Shown here: positions 21,054 through 31,309 of the stretch, piece after piece | Layout of the letters: the number at the start of each line of letters is the position of its first letter | Numbering within the stretch: position 1 is the stretch's first letter | The notes under the pieces: model-generated | Databases searched by the model: none | Seen by the model: only the letters and a program-made list of their open reading frames with translations | What the model was told of the DNA's origin: nothing | Position numbers and translations under genes: made by a program | Source: Selaginella moellendorffii | Lineage: Eukaryota; Streptophyta; Lycopodiopsida; Selaginellales; Selaginellaceae | Assembly (NCBI RefSeq): GCF_000143415.4 | Contig: NW_003314345.1 | Coordinates: 77,339-141,338 of the forward strand | Reading direction: 5' to 3' | Length of the DNA: 64,000 nucleotides

Positions 21054-21525
21054 CTAAGCATTCGTTCTTAAATATGTAGCAAGCTCCCAGATAACTAACC
21101 ATGTGAAATTGAAAAGGTAACACCCTCCAGCAGTGAATTTCGGATCACCCAAAGGGCTCTCCTGTTCCATGAAGCGAGAAGCGTGTCCCTTCTTCATGCC
21201 ATAACGGGTGCTCAAGACGGACGAGCTGCCCCTGCGGAGCTCGGCCAAAGTCTTTCTAGTTGCCTCTAAGGCGTCTGCGTACTCAAAAAGCCCGTGACCA
21301 TCTAAGAAAGCTCTCAGCTCCAAGGCATTCTGCAACGACATCTAGGCCAAGTAAAGTTTTGTTGATGCGTGTACTTATCTGCTGCTGTTTAGTGAGCCCC
21401 AGAGATTTCATATCGTTCTTGGTCATGGACTTGAGTGAGTGGACGTCGTCGTAGCCATTTGTGGTGAAGATCTTACTGCTTCCCGCGAGAACACCGTTGC
21501 CAAGGTACTCCTCGAGAGTCTGCAT
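21054..21525 (-). CDS. SAM-domain protein, two exons with an abnormal splice donor
   Basis: Exon 1 (21,525-21,379) gives MQTLEEYLGNGVLAGSSKIF, then a SAM helix run containing HSLKSMTKNDMKSLGLTKQQQ. Exon 2 (21,329-21,054) continues NALELRAFLDGHGLFEYADA and YGMKKGHASRF. The layout matches small plant proteins with paired sterile-alpha-motif modules, which serve for protein-protein or RNA contact. Joining at phase 0 gives about 140 residues. The donor at the exon 1 end reads CAG/ATAAGT, where GTAAGT is expected, so splicing may be impaired. An open stretch upstream (minus strand, about 21,545-21,655) could be a further 5' exon. The C-terminal 20 residues may be read-through past another donor. 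Confidence 0.5.
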
Positions 21526-21915
21526 TTTGTGCTTTTCCTAGATAGGATCTGTGAACCTCCTGACTCGTTTTTAAACTCAAATCTGACGCCTTGCAACAGT
21601 GTTTCATACTCTTCAAAGTCGCCATTTTTACTTGTTCCTTCACCTCTATCCTGATGAATTGTCCGCTCTTGTCAAAATTGTCCAGACTCGAAAAATTTGA
21701 GAGTGACTGCTTAGCCGACCTTGAGATTTCTTAAGGTATTTGCGAGAACGATTCTAAGCACCTGTATCGGGATGATATCAGTTGCAAACAGGTAACGTTA
21801 ATATTTTTATCAACCTTGGACTTACTTGCTCGTATCCCTCTTGATCCTTTGTAGCCTTCGAAAAAACTTTCGCATTTTTTCGTTCCTTTTTAATTTTGAA
21901 CAGGCCAAGTGAAAG

Positions 21916-22245
21916 CTAGTGACAGGATTTCCACAGTGGCACGAACTTAGTTACATTGACGCAGCCCTTCTGGAGCTCTTGGCTGCACAGACATGGCAGA
22001 GAAAATCGCAAGAGGCTCGAGCAGCACTCGTTCAACACGCCGCTTCTCAAGCTCCCGAAAACCTCTCGCTGGTTTTGGGACGAAAGCGAGCGCAATGTCT
22101 TGACAATCCTCTTGGAGCATCCAGAAGCCGTGGCTAAGACACTCTTACCATCACACCTTTTGGAGCGATCGTCACGGGCATACCCATAGCTTAGCAGTGC
22201 CGCAGCCACCACGAGCACTATCACCATCGTCCTCAACTGCATCAT
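21916..22245 (-). CDS. Small secreted 8-cysteine protein, non-specific lipid-transfer type
   Basis: A frame of about 109 residues starting MMQLRTMVIVLVVAAALL, a clear signal peptide ending near YGYA. The mature part carries the eight-cysteine order C-C-CC-CxC-C-C (RC, GC, ECC, CLC, GC, SC). That is the fingerprint of plant nsLTP/2S-albumin-like proteins, which form four disulfides around a lipid-binding cavity in the apoplast. An in-frame ATG further upstream adds 24 residues of charged sequence without signal character, so I chose the start at 22,245. A (TC)n run lies in the 5' leader. It is divergent from the related gene on the plus strand. Confidence 0.7.
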   Translation of the reverse strand: MMQLRTMVIVLVVAAALLSYGYARDDRSKRCDGKSVLATASGCSKRIVKTLRSLSSQNQREVFGSLRSGVLNECCSSLLRFSLPCLCSQELQKGCVNVTKFVPLWKSCH

Positions 22246-22388
22246 CACTCTCTCTCTCTCTCTGTTTTGAACACTCACATTGTTTGTTCCTTTTCTATGG
22301 TGCTCAGTGTGACACATGTCCGAGAAAAACCATTACTTCATTTCACATTTTCTCTCACCTGTTGGGATTGCATTGCAGTACCTAGAGT
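22246..22388. promoter_or_regulatory. Short shared promoter between two secreted cysteine-rich genes
   Basis: Only 143 bases separate the two start codons, so the two genes must share or interleave their promoters. A (TC)n/(GA)n run near 22,248-22,262 is the only element I can point to. Confidence 0.4.
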
Positions 22389-22727
22389 TTGGAGATGAAG
22401 AGTGTGTTCTCCCTTCTTTTTGTCACAAGCTTGGCTGTTCTCCTCGCGGATGCGCAAGGGAGGGACTGCAACAAGGCGGAGATCGTCGACCTGGCAACAC
22501 GGTGCTCCAATGGCTTACTTGGCGCGCTCGAGCCACTACCACGCGTGATTGGTCCGACCACTGATCTGTGGCCCGCATTCCAGTTGGTTGGCCGCCTTCT
22601 CCAGAGCTGCTGTGGCACTTTAGTGGTGAGTTACAACACGAGCTGCTTGTATTCTCCTAGTGTCTCTTCTGGCAATCGCTGCATGGATGTGAAGAGCTTG
22701 GTAAATCTATGTGGGAGAGAATGTTAG
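22389..22727 (+). CDS. Small secreted cysteine-rich protein
   Basis: 112 residues: a signal peptide (MEMKSVFSLLFVTSLAVLLA), then a mature part with eight cysteines arranged C-C-CC-C-C-C-C (DC, RC, SCC, SC, RC, LC, EC). The first four cysteines follow the nsLTP pattern, including the CC pair, but the CxC centre is replaced by C followed 12 residues later by C. It is therefore a relative rather than a canonical lipid-transfer protein. Its position head to head with an 8-cysteine gene suggests an old inverted duplication. It is probably extracellular; substrate unknown. Confidence 0.65.
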   Translation: MEMKSVFSLLFVTSLAVLLADAQGRDCNKAEIVDLATRCSNGLLGALEPLPRVIGPTTDLWPAFQLVGRLLQSCCGTLVVSYNTSCLYSPSVSSGNRCMDVKSLVNLCGREC

Positions 22728-22762
22728 TTAGCTTGGAGCTATGGTGTGGCTCCATTGCAAGA

Positions 22763-22802
22763 AAGATATATATATATATATATATAAAACACACACACAC
22801 AA
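22763..22802 (+). repeat. (TA)n/(CA)n compound microsatellite
   Basis: A run of about ten TA units followed after AAA by about seven CA units, in the 3' flank of the cysteine-rich gene. Confidence 0.9.
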
Positions 22803-23035
22803 ACTCACATGGAACAATGAGCTTGTAAACCAAACAAAGGTGATTGATTTGCTTGAGGTGATCTTTTACCATAGTCTTGCTAGAAGATCACTCAGGTATA
22901 TAAACTACACAAATTCCATTTGTAGGAGAATTGGTAACTCAAAGAATAATTAATAGAGCAAGTTTTTGTTTCTGTTATATTTTCATCCATTTAAACCTCA
23001 ATTAATATACTTATTCCCATGTTAGTCTTTTAAGA
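22803..23035. other. Intergenic, nothing recognised
   Basis: AT-rich flank between the secreted-protein gene and the left edge of the PPR duplication. Confidence 0.4.
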
Positions 23036-24035
23036 TGGGACTTCTTATCCTGGCACTTTATGCTTTACAGTTATATCCACAACGAGTATATAAAAAAGGC
23101 TAAGCTCCTTTTTACTCCAATGTCACACAGGGGCATTGTCTCCTGGACTGCTATTCTAGCTGCGTATGCCAAGAGAAAGGAAGCCAAGGAGGTCTTTGAC
23201 ATGATGCCCCTGAGAAATCTCTTCCCCTGGACGTTGATGCTGGTTGCGCATTTGCTTGACACAAAACTTATGTTTCTTGACTCCCCTGAGCCGACATGGT
23301 ATCTTGGACGGCGAAGAGATGCCCAAACACGACATTGTTGCCTGGAACGCTATCCTAGCTGCCTGTGCCCAAAACGGGTTTATGGAACTGGCTCTAGCAA
23401 CTTTCTCCAGAATGCCCGAGAGGAGTTTGACCTCGTGCAACACAATATTAGCAGAAGGACCACGGCTACATTCGTCTGACCACTCTTCAACGAAATGCCA
23501 GAAACTAACCTTATCTCCTGGACTTCAGCTCACGCTCGGGACGGCCATCTGGAGTTATCAAAGTGTACCTTTGACTCCATGCCCGAGTGGAGCACTGTGA
23601 CCTGGAACGCATTTCTTTCGGTTTACAGCAGTGGAGATTCGACAGAGCAGACCGACAGCTTGTTTCACAGAAAACCAGAACCTGGCATCATACGCTCGAA
23701 ACAGCCACGTTTCTAATGTGATCGACGTCTTCCACCAAATGCCGGCTCGAAACATTATTTCATGGACTACGGCTTTAGGTGCCTTGATCCAAGACGGGAA
23801 CCTGGAACTTGCTTCGAGGATGCTAAACCAAATGCCCGAGACCGATCTCATCTCCGTCAGCCAGCTTCTCTCCGGTTATGCTGTAAACGGACATATGCTT
23901 GAGGCATTTCAGGTGTTCTTCGCAGCAAACCTAGCCAGGTCGGGCTACTTGGACGATGCCAGAGAGCTCATCCACACAATGCCATTTTTTCCCGGAACTT
24001 TGGAGTGGACGTGCTTGCACTCCGTCCGTGCGTGA
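23036..24035 (+). pseudogene. Decayed copy of the plus-strand PPR gene
   Basis: The sequence is collinear with 17,741-19,018, with high identity but several internal deletions and frame changes. Residues are lost after ILAAYAK, around the PETD..LLTAYAQ repeat, and before LARSGYLDDARELIHTMPFF. The left edge starts inside the second repeat of the parent gene. The C-terminal segment and its stop are preserved. No complete PPR array can be translated, so it is a pseudogene produced by local duplication. Confidence 0.85.
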
Positions 24036-24336
24036 TCAATCTTATTGCTAGTTTGCGAGAGAATTTTCCATGTTATATTATCAGCTTCGACAGGCATCTC
24101 TTCCATCATGATCATGGCCTCGTCAAGCTCATCCGCCCTGGCAAGAAGATCAATGACACAATGGTAATGAGCCGTGCTTGGCAGGACTTCATACCAGGAA
24201 GACATAAGCCGGAACCAAAGCTTCCCCTCCTTGACGAGGCCGCAGTGGTTGCACACAGCGAGAATGGACAAGAAGGTTGCACTGTCTGGCTTCAAGCCTG
24301 CATCTAACAGTTGATAAAACTCTTCAAACACGACGA
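23945..24336 (-). pseudogene. Copy of the 3' end of the minus-strand PPR gene
   Basis: It encodes an intact C-terminal segment corresponding to 18,928-19,313 of the parent, including ADNITWKILSQTSNKIDHAR. The same tail-to-tail overlap with the plus-strand copy is kept, so both parents were duplicated in one piece. Homology in this orientation ends at 24,336, where an inverted block begins. Confidence 0.8.
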
Positions 24337-24930
24337 TCAAGGTGAGATTGCTCTGGAGCTGTTTGAGTCTCTCAGAGTCTGGCTCTCACGTTTCCTCATG
24401 TGCAGCATCGAACTCTTGGACTTTCATTGCAACACTGAAAGCTTGCTCTAACCTTGCGAGAAAGGAAGATGGATGTGAGCTCGGCAATGGAGGAAAACTT
24501 GTCAAGATGATGGCACTGCACGCAAGGTTGACATGTATTTCAAGTGTGGTAGCTTGGTGGACGCACGCACTGACATTCAAGAGCGTCTCCAGGACTATGT
24601 TTCATGGAACACTATGCTTCTTGGGTATGTTGAAGCCCACTTAGCTCTAGAGTTATACCAGGAGATGGTGTCTGGTGATCGGCGATGCAGGCCAGATCTT
24701 TGGACGTGCTCCTGTGCACTCAAGGCCTGTGTGATCCTTCCTTCGTTGCAACTTGGAAAAACGATCCACCGCGAGATTCACAGGCATGCTCACTTGTTTG
24801 CTCGATCTCTTGGCAAATGTGGCAACATGGCTGCCGCTCAACATGTTTTCGACTCCACGTCCTTGAAGAAGAACTTGGTAAGCTGGAATGCTCTACTGGA
24901 ACGATATAGTCAGGAGGGAGACTCCACTCT
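24337..24930 (+). pseudogene. Inverted middle block of the PPR copy
   Basis: The plus strand here reads the coding sense of the minus-strand parent (about 19,314-20,018). Motifs such as PDLWTCSCALKAC, LPSLQLGKTIHREIHR and MAAAQHVFDSTSLK appear with gaps. The flanking blocks on both sides are in the original orientation, so this segment was flipped inside the copy. Many small deletions make it non-coding. Confidence 0.8.
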
Positions 24931-25497
24931 CGTCAGCATATCCCAGCATCAGCGTGTTCCATGAAACCACGTCCATCTCTTCGAAGGCTCGCCTTGCGTC
25001 TTGCATGCTCCCACACTTGGAGTACATGTCGATGAGGCTGCTTCCAACGTAAAAATCCCTCGAGATGAGGCTTTGCATTCGAGATCGAGCATGAATCGCC
25101 ATTCCCCTCTCCAAGCTTGTCATCTTCCAGGGATTTGCTCCTTCCGCAGCAAGGCTCGTGACGGGTGACGAAAGTGCGACCATTCGCCATGCACTCCAGT
25201 TCCATGGCAAGGAAAAGCTCATGCCCGCTCACAGCATAAGCTCGAATGAGCGCATTCCATGCAATGGCGTCGCGGTGCTTCATCTTGTGGAACACTTTGC
25301 TGGCGTCCACGAGACTGCCACACCTGGAGTAGACCGTGACAAGGTTGCTAGCAACGTAGAGATCGTCTTCCAAACCACTAGCATGGATTCTCCTTGCCTC
25401 GTCTATATCTGTGCACGAAAGGACGAGCACGATATGTCTCACACTTGCATTGCTCGAGTGATGGAATGAAGCCACCGGCCATGGCTGCATTGCACGA
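24931..25497 (-). pseudogene. 5' part of the minus-strand PPR copy
   Basis: It is collinear with 20,023-20,643 and begins at the same MQPWPVASF methionine as the parent, which supports that start. Pieces such as VASNLVTVYSRCGSLVDA and AIAWNALIRAYAVSGH remain, but short deletions break the frame. Homology with the parent locus stops just after the start codon. Confidence 0.8.
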
Positions 25498-25641
25498 AGA
25501 GCTATGGAGAGCTCGAAAACTGGAACTATATTTCATGCGAAAAGGGAGCCCATCAACATTATATGGAGGGAAAAAAAGAAGCTCGAGCGAAAAAAGAACG
25601 AAGAACAAGAAGAGGAAGAAGAAAAGAGAGAGTATAGAGCG

Positions 25642-28600
25642 TCACCTTCGATTGCAGCTGCCACTCTTGTGGTTTCCAAGCCGACGCTTGTACCGCTTCA
25701 ACACCGATGCAAGGTTCTCCTTCCCTTTCGGAAAGGCGACGTCTCCAGCAGCAGTCCCTGTTCTTCCCTTCCTCGCTCCGACGGCAGTCTCCACCTCCTT
25801 GATCATGTCCAGGTAGAGGTTGCCGCTCGCGGCCTTTCCACTGGGATTGCTTGTGTTCCGCCCCCACGGCCAGGGGAATGGATACGACGACCAGCCAGCC
25901 GCATCGTTGCGCCTGCCAACGAGTTGATACCCCTGCAAGCATATGCACGGCGGCAGCACGGTTCTCGGACTTAGAAACGCAGGATCCAGAATTCCCTGTA
26001 AGCACCAAGAGCGATGGATGAATGAGAAACGAAGAACTGGAAAATAAGAAAGCAAGGAGTACCTGGAGACGATTGAGTACGTAAGTGTACTTCCCCCACA
26101 GCTCGGGCCTGCTCTCCATGAGTGCCAGCTCCAGCACACGATGCACACACCACACTCCGAAGCTGACGAGGAGGCCGCTTCCCCAGACGCAGGAGTCGCC
26201 ACAGTGCGGCACCCCGGGCACCACCACCTTGTTGACGCTCCAGATGGACGTCCCGTTGCTATATACACTGGCGGCCTCCCCAGGCTCCGACAAGTCGAGC
26301 AGGGACTTTTCTCGAGCAGCGACACCGGCAATGACATCTTCGTCGCAGCCATTGTCGATCTGGAACAGCCACTCGGATCCTTCCTGCTGTAGCAGCTTCC
26401 TCACGCACAGGCGCAGCTGCTCCAAAGTGTCAAGCCCGAACTCAACCCCGGTGGAGAGTCGGAATGCCTTGGTGTTGTTGTTTGCGTTGTTCGTCGTAGC
26501 CACGGACTTCTGCTCGCCGGGAGCTCCAAAGAGGTGCTCGACTGGTCTCGACCACAGTGACTCGGTCTGTTGCGCAGCAGCCTGTATCGAGAAGCCGTCC
26601 CTGTGTGTTTGCGATGGAGAGATGTCGTCAAAGGACAAGGTTGTTCTCTCCGAGTTCTCCGATCTCCCAATGGGATGCGAGAGTAGCGACTTGTCCAGCT
26701 CACCGGTGGCCCTGTATACGAGTGGATTCCACTTGTCTACCGAGTTGTTCGAGAAGGAGCTCCACTGCTCGTAGTCCGTGGACCTTGGTAGCCAGGACGA
26801 CGTATCATCAACGCCTCGTTGACCACCTTTGGAAGCCGAGAACATGTCTTGCGTTGGCTGAAAGACACGAGTCATGGTGTCGGACTGATCAAAGTTTGCC
26901 TTGGCGTAATAAGAAGCGGGCACTTGGGAAAGGCAGCCACCTGTACGTGAAGCCACGTCCAAATGCAGGGACGAGCGTGCTCGAGCGCTTGACTGCTGCT
27001 CCACGCTGCCTGGCCTAGTGTAGGAAGCGATGTTGTACCCGTGAATTGTCGCTGGTTGGCAGTCCAGATCTTCGTGAGCTGCAAAGCTTCGCAAACTCGA
27101 GTACCGCTGGTCGCCACCTGAGTAGCCACTTTTGTAGTCGAAGCACCACCTGTTGCTCGGGCTCTGGGACGACGTAGAAGCGGCCAAGTTGGAGTGCACC
27201 CGTCCAAAGGGATCCACGGAGCCGGAAAAGCAACTCTTGTAGTCCCGCTTCGCAGCTTGTCGAGGAGCGGCGAATGGACCATTGTCGGAGTGCGTCGTCC
27301 GGCTGTTCTGAGAGACGCTTGGTTTGATCACCGAGTCGGACCTGACGGGTTGGCCGTGTAAGTCGAACAGTCGTCCCCAAAACTCATCCAGAGTAGCAGC
27401 AAATTGTCTTCGTGATGCACGCCCCAGTCCAGACAACCTCGAGAGGCTTCCGCTTTCGCTTCCATGCGAGCATCCGTCGCTCGACTCCTTCCTGGTACTT
27501 ATTACTGATTCAATCCCTTCATAAGTTAAGCTCAGAGCTGAGCTCATAACCGCGCAGTCCTGCTCGAGATTCTCCCAGCTTTCGGCTTCTTCCTCGTCCT
27601 TCTCCAGGGAAATAGCGTCCTTGTCTAGTCCGCCAATTTCAGAGGAGGCTACTGCACTTGTTTCGCCGCTACTGTATGGAACGTTGTCGTTAGTTGGAAC
27701 AGAAGTTGGCTCGGGCTCGATATGATGGTCGATATGATGGTGATCAACACGCGAGGACGGGCATTCTTCAGTACCAACATCGGAGCTGTTGGAAGTCGCG
27801 GTAATGCTGGCTTCCTCTTCACCTGTATCTTCACGTACACTGTCGCTGAGATGGCTGGCGTCAACTTCACTTTGCTGTAACACTGGCAGGCACTCATCGG
27901 CTTCAGACTCCACCACAGTCACAGTCCCGACCTCACTCTCCGATATCAGCTCGGCTCTTTCAGTGTTGATGATGTCCTCGACGGTTCCTACATCACTACT
28001 CCTGGAACTGTTGCCATCCAAAGGAATGTAATACACTAGATCCTTCTCCTTGTCCATGGGCTGACCATCTTTCTCTTCAACAGCGAAAGCCGGAGTGTCG
28101 GACCTGATCGGAGCAAAGATGAGCCAGACTAGAAAGCCGACCGCAGCAGTCACCACCGTGAGAGCGACTGGCACGGTCAGAGAGTTGGAATCAGAACCAG
28201 CCACAAACTCCCAGTTTGTAGACCCCCCGAACTCCTCGCTCTGGCTAAAGAGCGTACTAAACACCAAGCAGAGGTTGAGTGATATCACGAAAGCCAATAC
28301 TGACCACGCGAGCACTTCCCAAAGTGAAGAGATCTTGTTCTTCCCCATGTAAGCCGCAGACGACGTCAGCCGAATGAGAGGAACCAGCGTGAAAGGAAGC
28401 TGAAGAGCGAGTATAACCTGAGATAAGACGAGCAGCTGGTAAATCCCCTCGTTGCCATACGACCAGGCGCAAAAAACTGCGATGGTCACTGCTGCCGCTC
28501 GCATCACAAGCCGGTGACGCCATGCGTCGATACGTTTCCCGAGAAGTCCCTCACTAGCAACCTGGCTGACCAACGTCCCTGTTAGTGTCGAGAAAACTCC

Positions 28601-29865
28601 AGCAGCAAGCAGAGCTGAGCCGAAAGCCAGAGGCGCCACCGACCGGCTCAGAGCCTGGAAGTAAAAAGATACAGGAGAAAGTAAGAAAGGTGTCACAAGA
28701 GCATCTGTCATAGCATGCATACCTGTTCCATAACAACGCAGCCGTCCTGAAGCGTAAGGACGGCAAAGCCCGCACTGTGGAAAGTTGATGCCGCTACTAC
28801 CATAACAGCCAAATTGATAGCGGCAGGCATTCCGGCAGTCAGTATAAAGTCAAGGATAGTGGGAGCACAGCAAATCCGGTCGGCCTTTCGCTGCTCCTGC
28901 AACAAGACAAGGGAATAACATGAGCAAGCTTAGATACTCCTTTCTTCATTCTCTCTCTCTCTCTCTTTTCTCTGTTTTCACTCGAGAGCGTACCTGGCCC
29001 AGTGCGGAGTTAAGATAAAGATTGTGGGGCATGATATTAGCTCCCAGGAGACCAACGACAGCGTAAAGACTGTCACTTTTAAGCCTGGGCCACAGCCCTC
29101 CCAGGATGGGCACCACTGGAGGCCTGCTCACAAATGCATTCAGCACAAAAACGAGTACCATGGACAACACGATGACCCCGAGGATAACTTCGGCCTTTCC
29201 GGGGCCCTGCGAAGAACCATACCACGGTGTGTCAGCGCAAAAAAGTTTTGGAAGAGAAAAGATCTACGCACCAGAAAAGGCACGAATCCCATCAGGAAAA
29301 ACACGTCTAGAGCAACTAGCAGCGCCCCCACAAGCACGGGAAGCCCGAGCACCATATTAAGTCCCACTGCGCTACTGAGGACCTGGAAACAAGAAGATCC
29401 GAGCATTACTCGCTGTCTCGGAGCAAAGAAGTTCCAAACTTTACGTACCATGGCACTGTCGAGAACTACCAGCGACAGCTCTGACAAGAAGAGGAGTAGC
29501 AGACACACGCCGCTGGGATACTCATCGTGACAAGCCTTTGAGAAGACCAAGTTAGCGAAGCGCTCGATCGATCGAGAAAGAAAGTGAAAGACACAAAAAG
29601 AAGGAGAAATCTTTCTCGACTGAAAGAGCTCCCCAAGTACCTGAGCCAGATGCTTGCCGCTGACGAGATTGAGATGCGTGGCCAGCGAGCGGAGCAGCAG
29701 AGCGATGAGATTGGCGAGAAAGACGACCCAGACGAGCTCATAGCCGAAGCGCGAGCCTCCCTCGATGGAGGTGGCCCAATTCCCCGGGTCGATGGAGCCA
29801 ATTGAGACGAGCAGCGCTGGCGCCAGCAAGGAAATGTAGCTGCCGCTGGGCACGCCAATCCTCAT
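25642..29865 (-). CDS. EIN2: EIN2-like ethylene signalling protein (Nramp domain plus long C-terminal tail)
   Basis: Seven exons, all joined at phase 0: 29,865-29,641; 29,535-29,449; 29,382-29,272; 29,206-28,994; 28,896-28,723; 28,654-26,063; 25,995-25,642. They give 1,251 residues, against about 1,294 in Arabidopsis. The first roughly 400 residues are an Nramp-type membrane domain ([20 protein letters not shown], then [15 protein letters not shown]). The rest is the cytosolic tail. In known EIN2 proteins this tail is cut from the ER membrane when ethylene is sensed, then enters the nucleus. Its end carries [17 protein letters not shown] followed by the nuclear localisation motif LKRYKRRL (residues 1,233-1,240), the most conserved EIN2 signature. 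The middle of the tail (about 480-1,000) is Ser-rich and poorly conserved. It is divergent from the glycosylase gene on the plus strand. Confidence 0.95.
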
Positions 29866-30052
29866 AGCTGAGCGCTTGCCTGCTTAGCCCGCCGGAATCC
29901 AAATCGCGAGCTCCAGTCGCTGCTTCGCCATTGTCCTCCTCGGGATTCCGAAACCCTAGCTAAGAACCCTAAGGGCTTTGGTGTCATGCATGAATGGCGC
30001 GCCGCAGCGTAGAAATGTGGAGGCGCGCGTGATCGATCCAGGCGCGCTTGCG
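29866..30052. promoter_or_regulatory. Bidirectional promoter region between EIN2-like and MBD4-like genes
   Basis: 187 bases separate the two start codons, which leaves room only for a shared promoter and both 5' leaders. The region is GC-rich with an AAACCCTAGC box near 29,951-29,960, similar to the telo-box motif of plant housekeeping promoters. Confidence 0.5.
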
Positions 30053-31204
30053 ATGGGGAAGAGGAGAAATGTAAGAAATCTCATGTCATCTGCGAAGCAA
30101 TCTCTCATTCTTTCTTTTTCTCCTCGCAGAGCGATGAAGATTCCTCTTGGTCTTCTTCGTCCTCCTCTTCTTCGTCCTTGTGTGGAGCTTGCTCGAGTCG
30201 CCGGCTTCGGGCGATTGAGCTGCCGGCACCGCCGATCCACCGCGAGGAAGGGAAAGATCGTCCAGTTTCAGCAGTAGATGCTCGAAAGTTCACGGAGATG
30301 CTAGCCCAGTTCGTGCACACGAGCAAGAGGCAGGATGATCCAGCTCCAAGGAAGGAGATGAGCATTCTGGAAAGGAAGATCCAGCAAGCCGAATTGCTGG
30401 GCAAGGCCACTTCTCGCTCCTCCAAGAAGATGCGACGCACCTGGAACAAGGAGGAGCAGCGCTACTACATCACCACTCCATACTTCCCCAAGCCCGACTT
30501 TAGCAAGAAAGCCAGGAAGAACAAGAGGCCTTCTTCGCCATGGATTGCTCACGAGGGGAAGAGCCACCGAGAGATCATCGCGTCTATCCAGCAAACGTCT
30601 TGGCGAGTCGCGGATAAGTTCCGGGTGGAAGAGAAGAAGGCCGAGTTTGAAAAGAGGAAGCGTCGGCTACGCAAGAATCTGTCGCTGCTCGGGTGCCCAA
30701 GGACGAATTTTCCCCTCCCGGCTTGGATTCCTCCTCGCTCCCCTCATAAGCTCATCCAGGAGAAGCTCTTCCACGACCCTTGGAAAGTGGTCATGGCTTG
30801 CATCTTCCTCCATAGAACCACCGGAGCTCAGGTAAGTCTCTTATCTTCTCGCTAAAGTGCCAAGGCCTTCCACGCAGACCAAAAAAATGCTGTGGGATTT
30901 CTTCAAGCTCTTTCCCGGTCCTCAACACTTGATCGATGCTCCAGCCGAGATGGTCGAGCCGCTCATCAAGCCGCTTGGCTTGCACAAGAAGCGTCTCGAG
31001 CTGATTAAGCGCTTCTCGCACGAGTATCTCTACACCGACTGGACGGACATCTCTCAGCTTCACGGTGTTGGAACGTACGCCGAGGATGCTTATATGATCT
31101 TTGTGGAGGGCCGCTGGAAAGAGGTGATACCCGATGACGCGATGCTGGAGCAGTACTGGAACTGGCTTCACGTAAATAGCGAAGAAAAAACTGGTCTTTG
31201 CTGA
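30053..31204 (+). CDS. MBD4L: MBD4-like DNA glycosylase (HhH-GPD family)
   Basis: Exons 30,053-30,070, 30,130-30,831 and 30,878-31,204 (introns of 59 and 46 bases, all phase 0) give 348 residues. The N-terminal two-thirds is Ser-rich then basic and carries no methyl-CpG-binding domain, as in the plant family. The C-terminal glycosylase domain begins [20 protein letters not shown] with [10 protein letters not shown]. It then has the helix-hairpin-helix [15 protein letters not shown], followed by the catalytic-Asp region [16 protein letters not shown]. Family members remove thymine or uracil mispaired with guanine in base-excision repair in the nucleus. The last 10 residues after NWLHV may be read-through of a donor-like GTAAAT, but the domain is complete. 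Confidence 0.88.
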
Positions 31205-31309
31205 TAGCTCTCTATCTATACTTTTCTGCGGGACGTATGACGACCACATCTGTAAAATAAAAAACGATTTTTAAGTTAGACTGTCTCGGCAAAACTGTGA
31301 ATATCAATC

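Noticed and set aside
25504-25974. 156-codon plus-strand frame at the end of EIN2
   Set aside because: Antisense to the conserved EIN2 C-terminal exon and flank, whose minus-strand reading is strongly conserved.
26085-26774. 229-codon plus-strand frame
   Set aside because: Antisense shadow of EIN2 exon 6.
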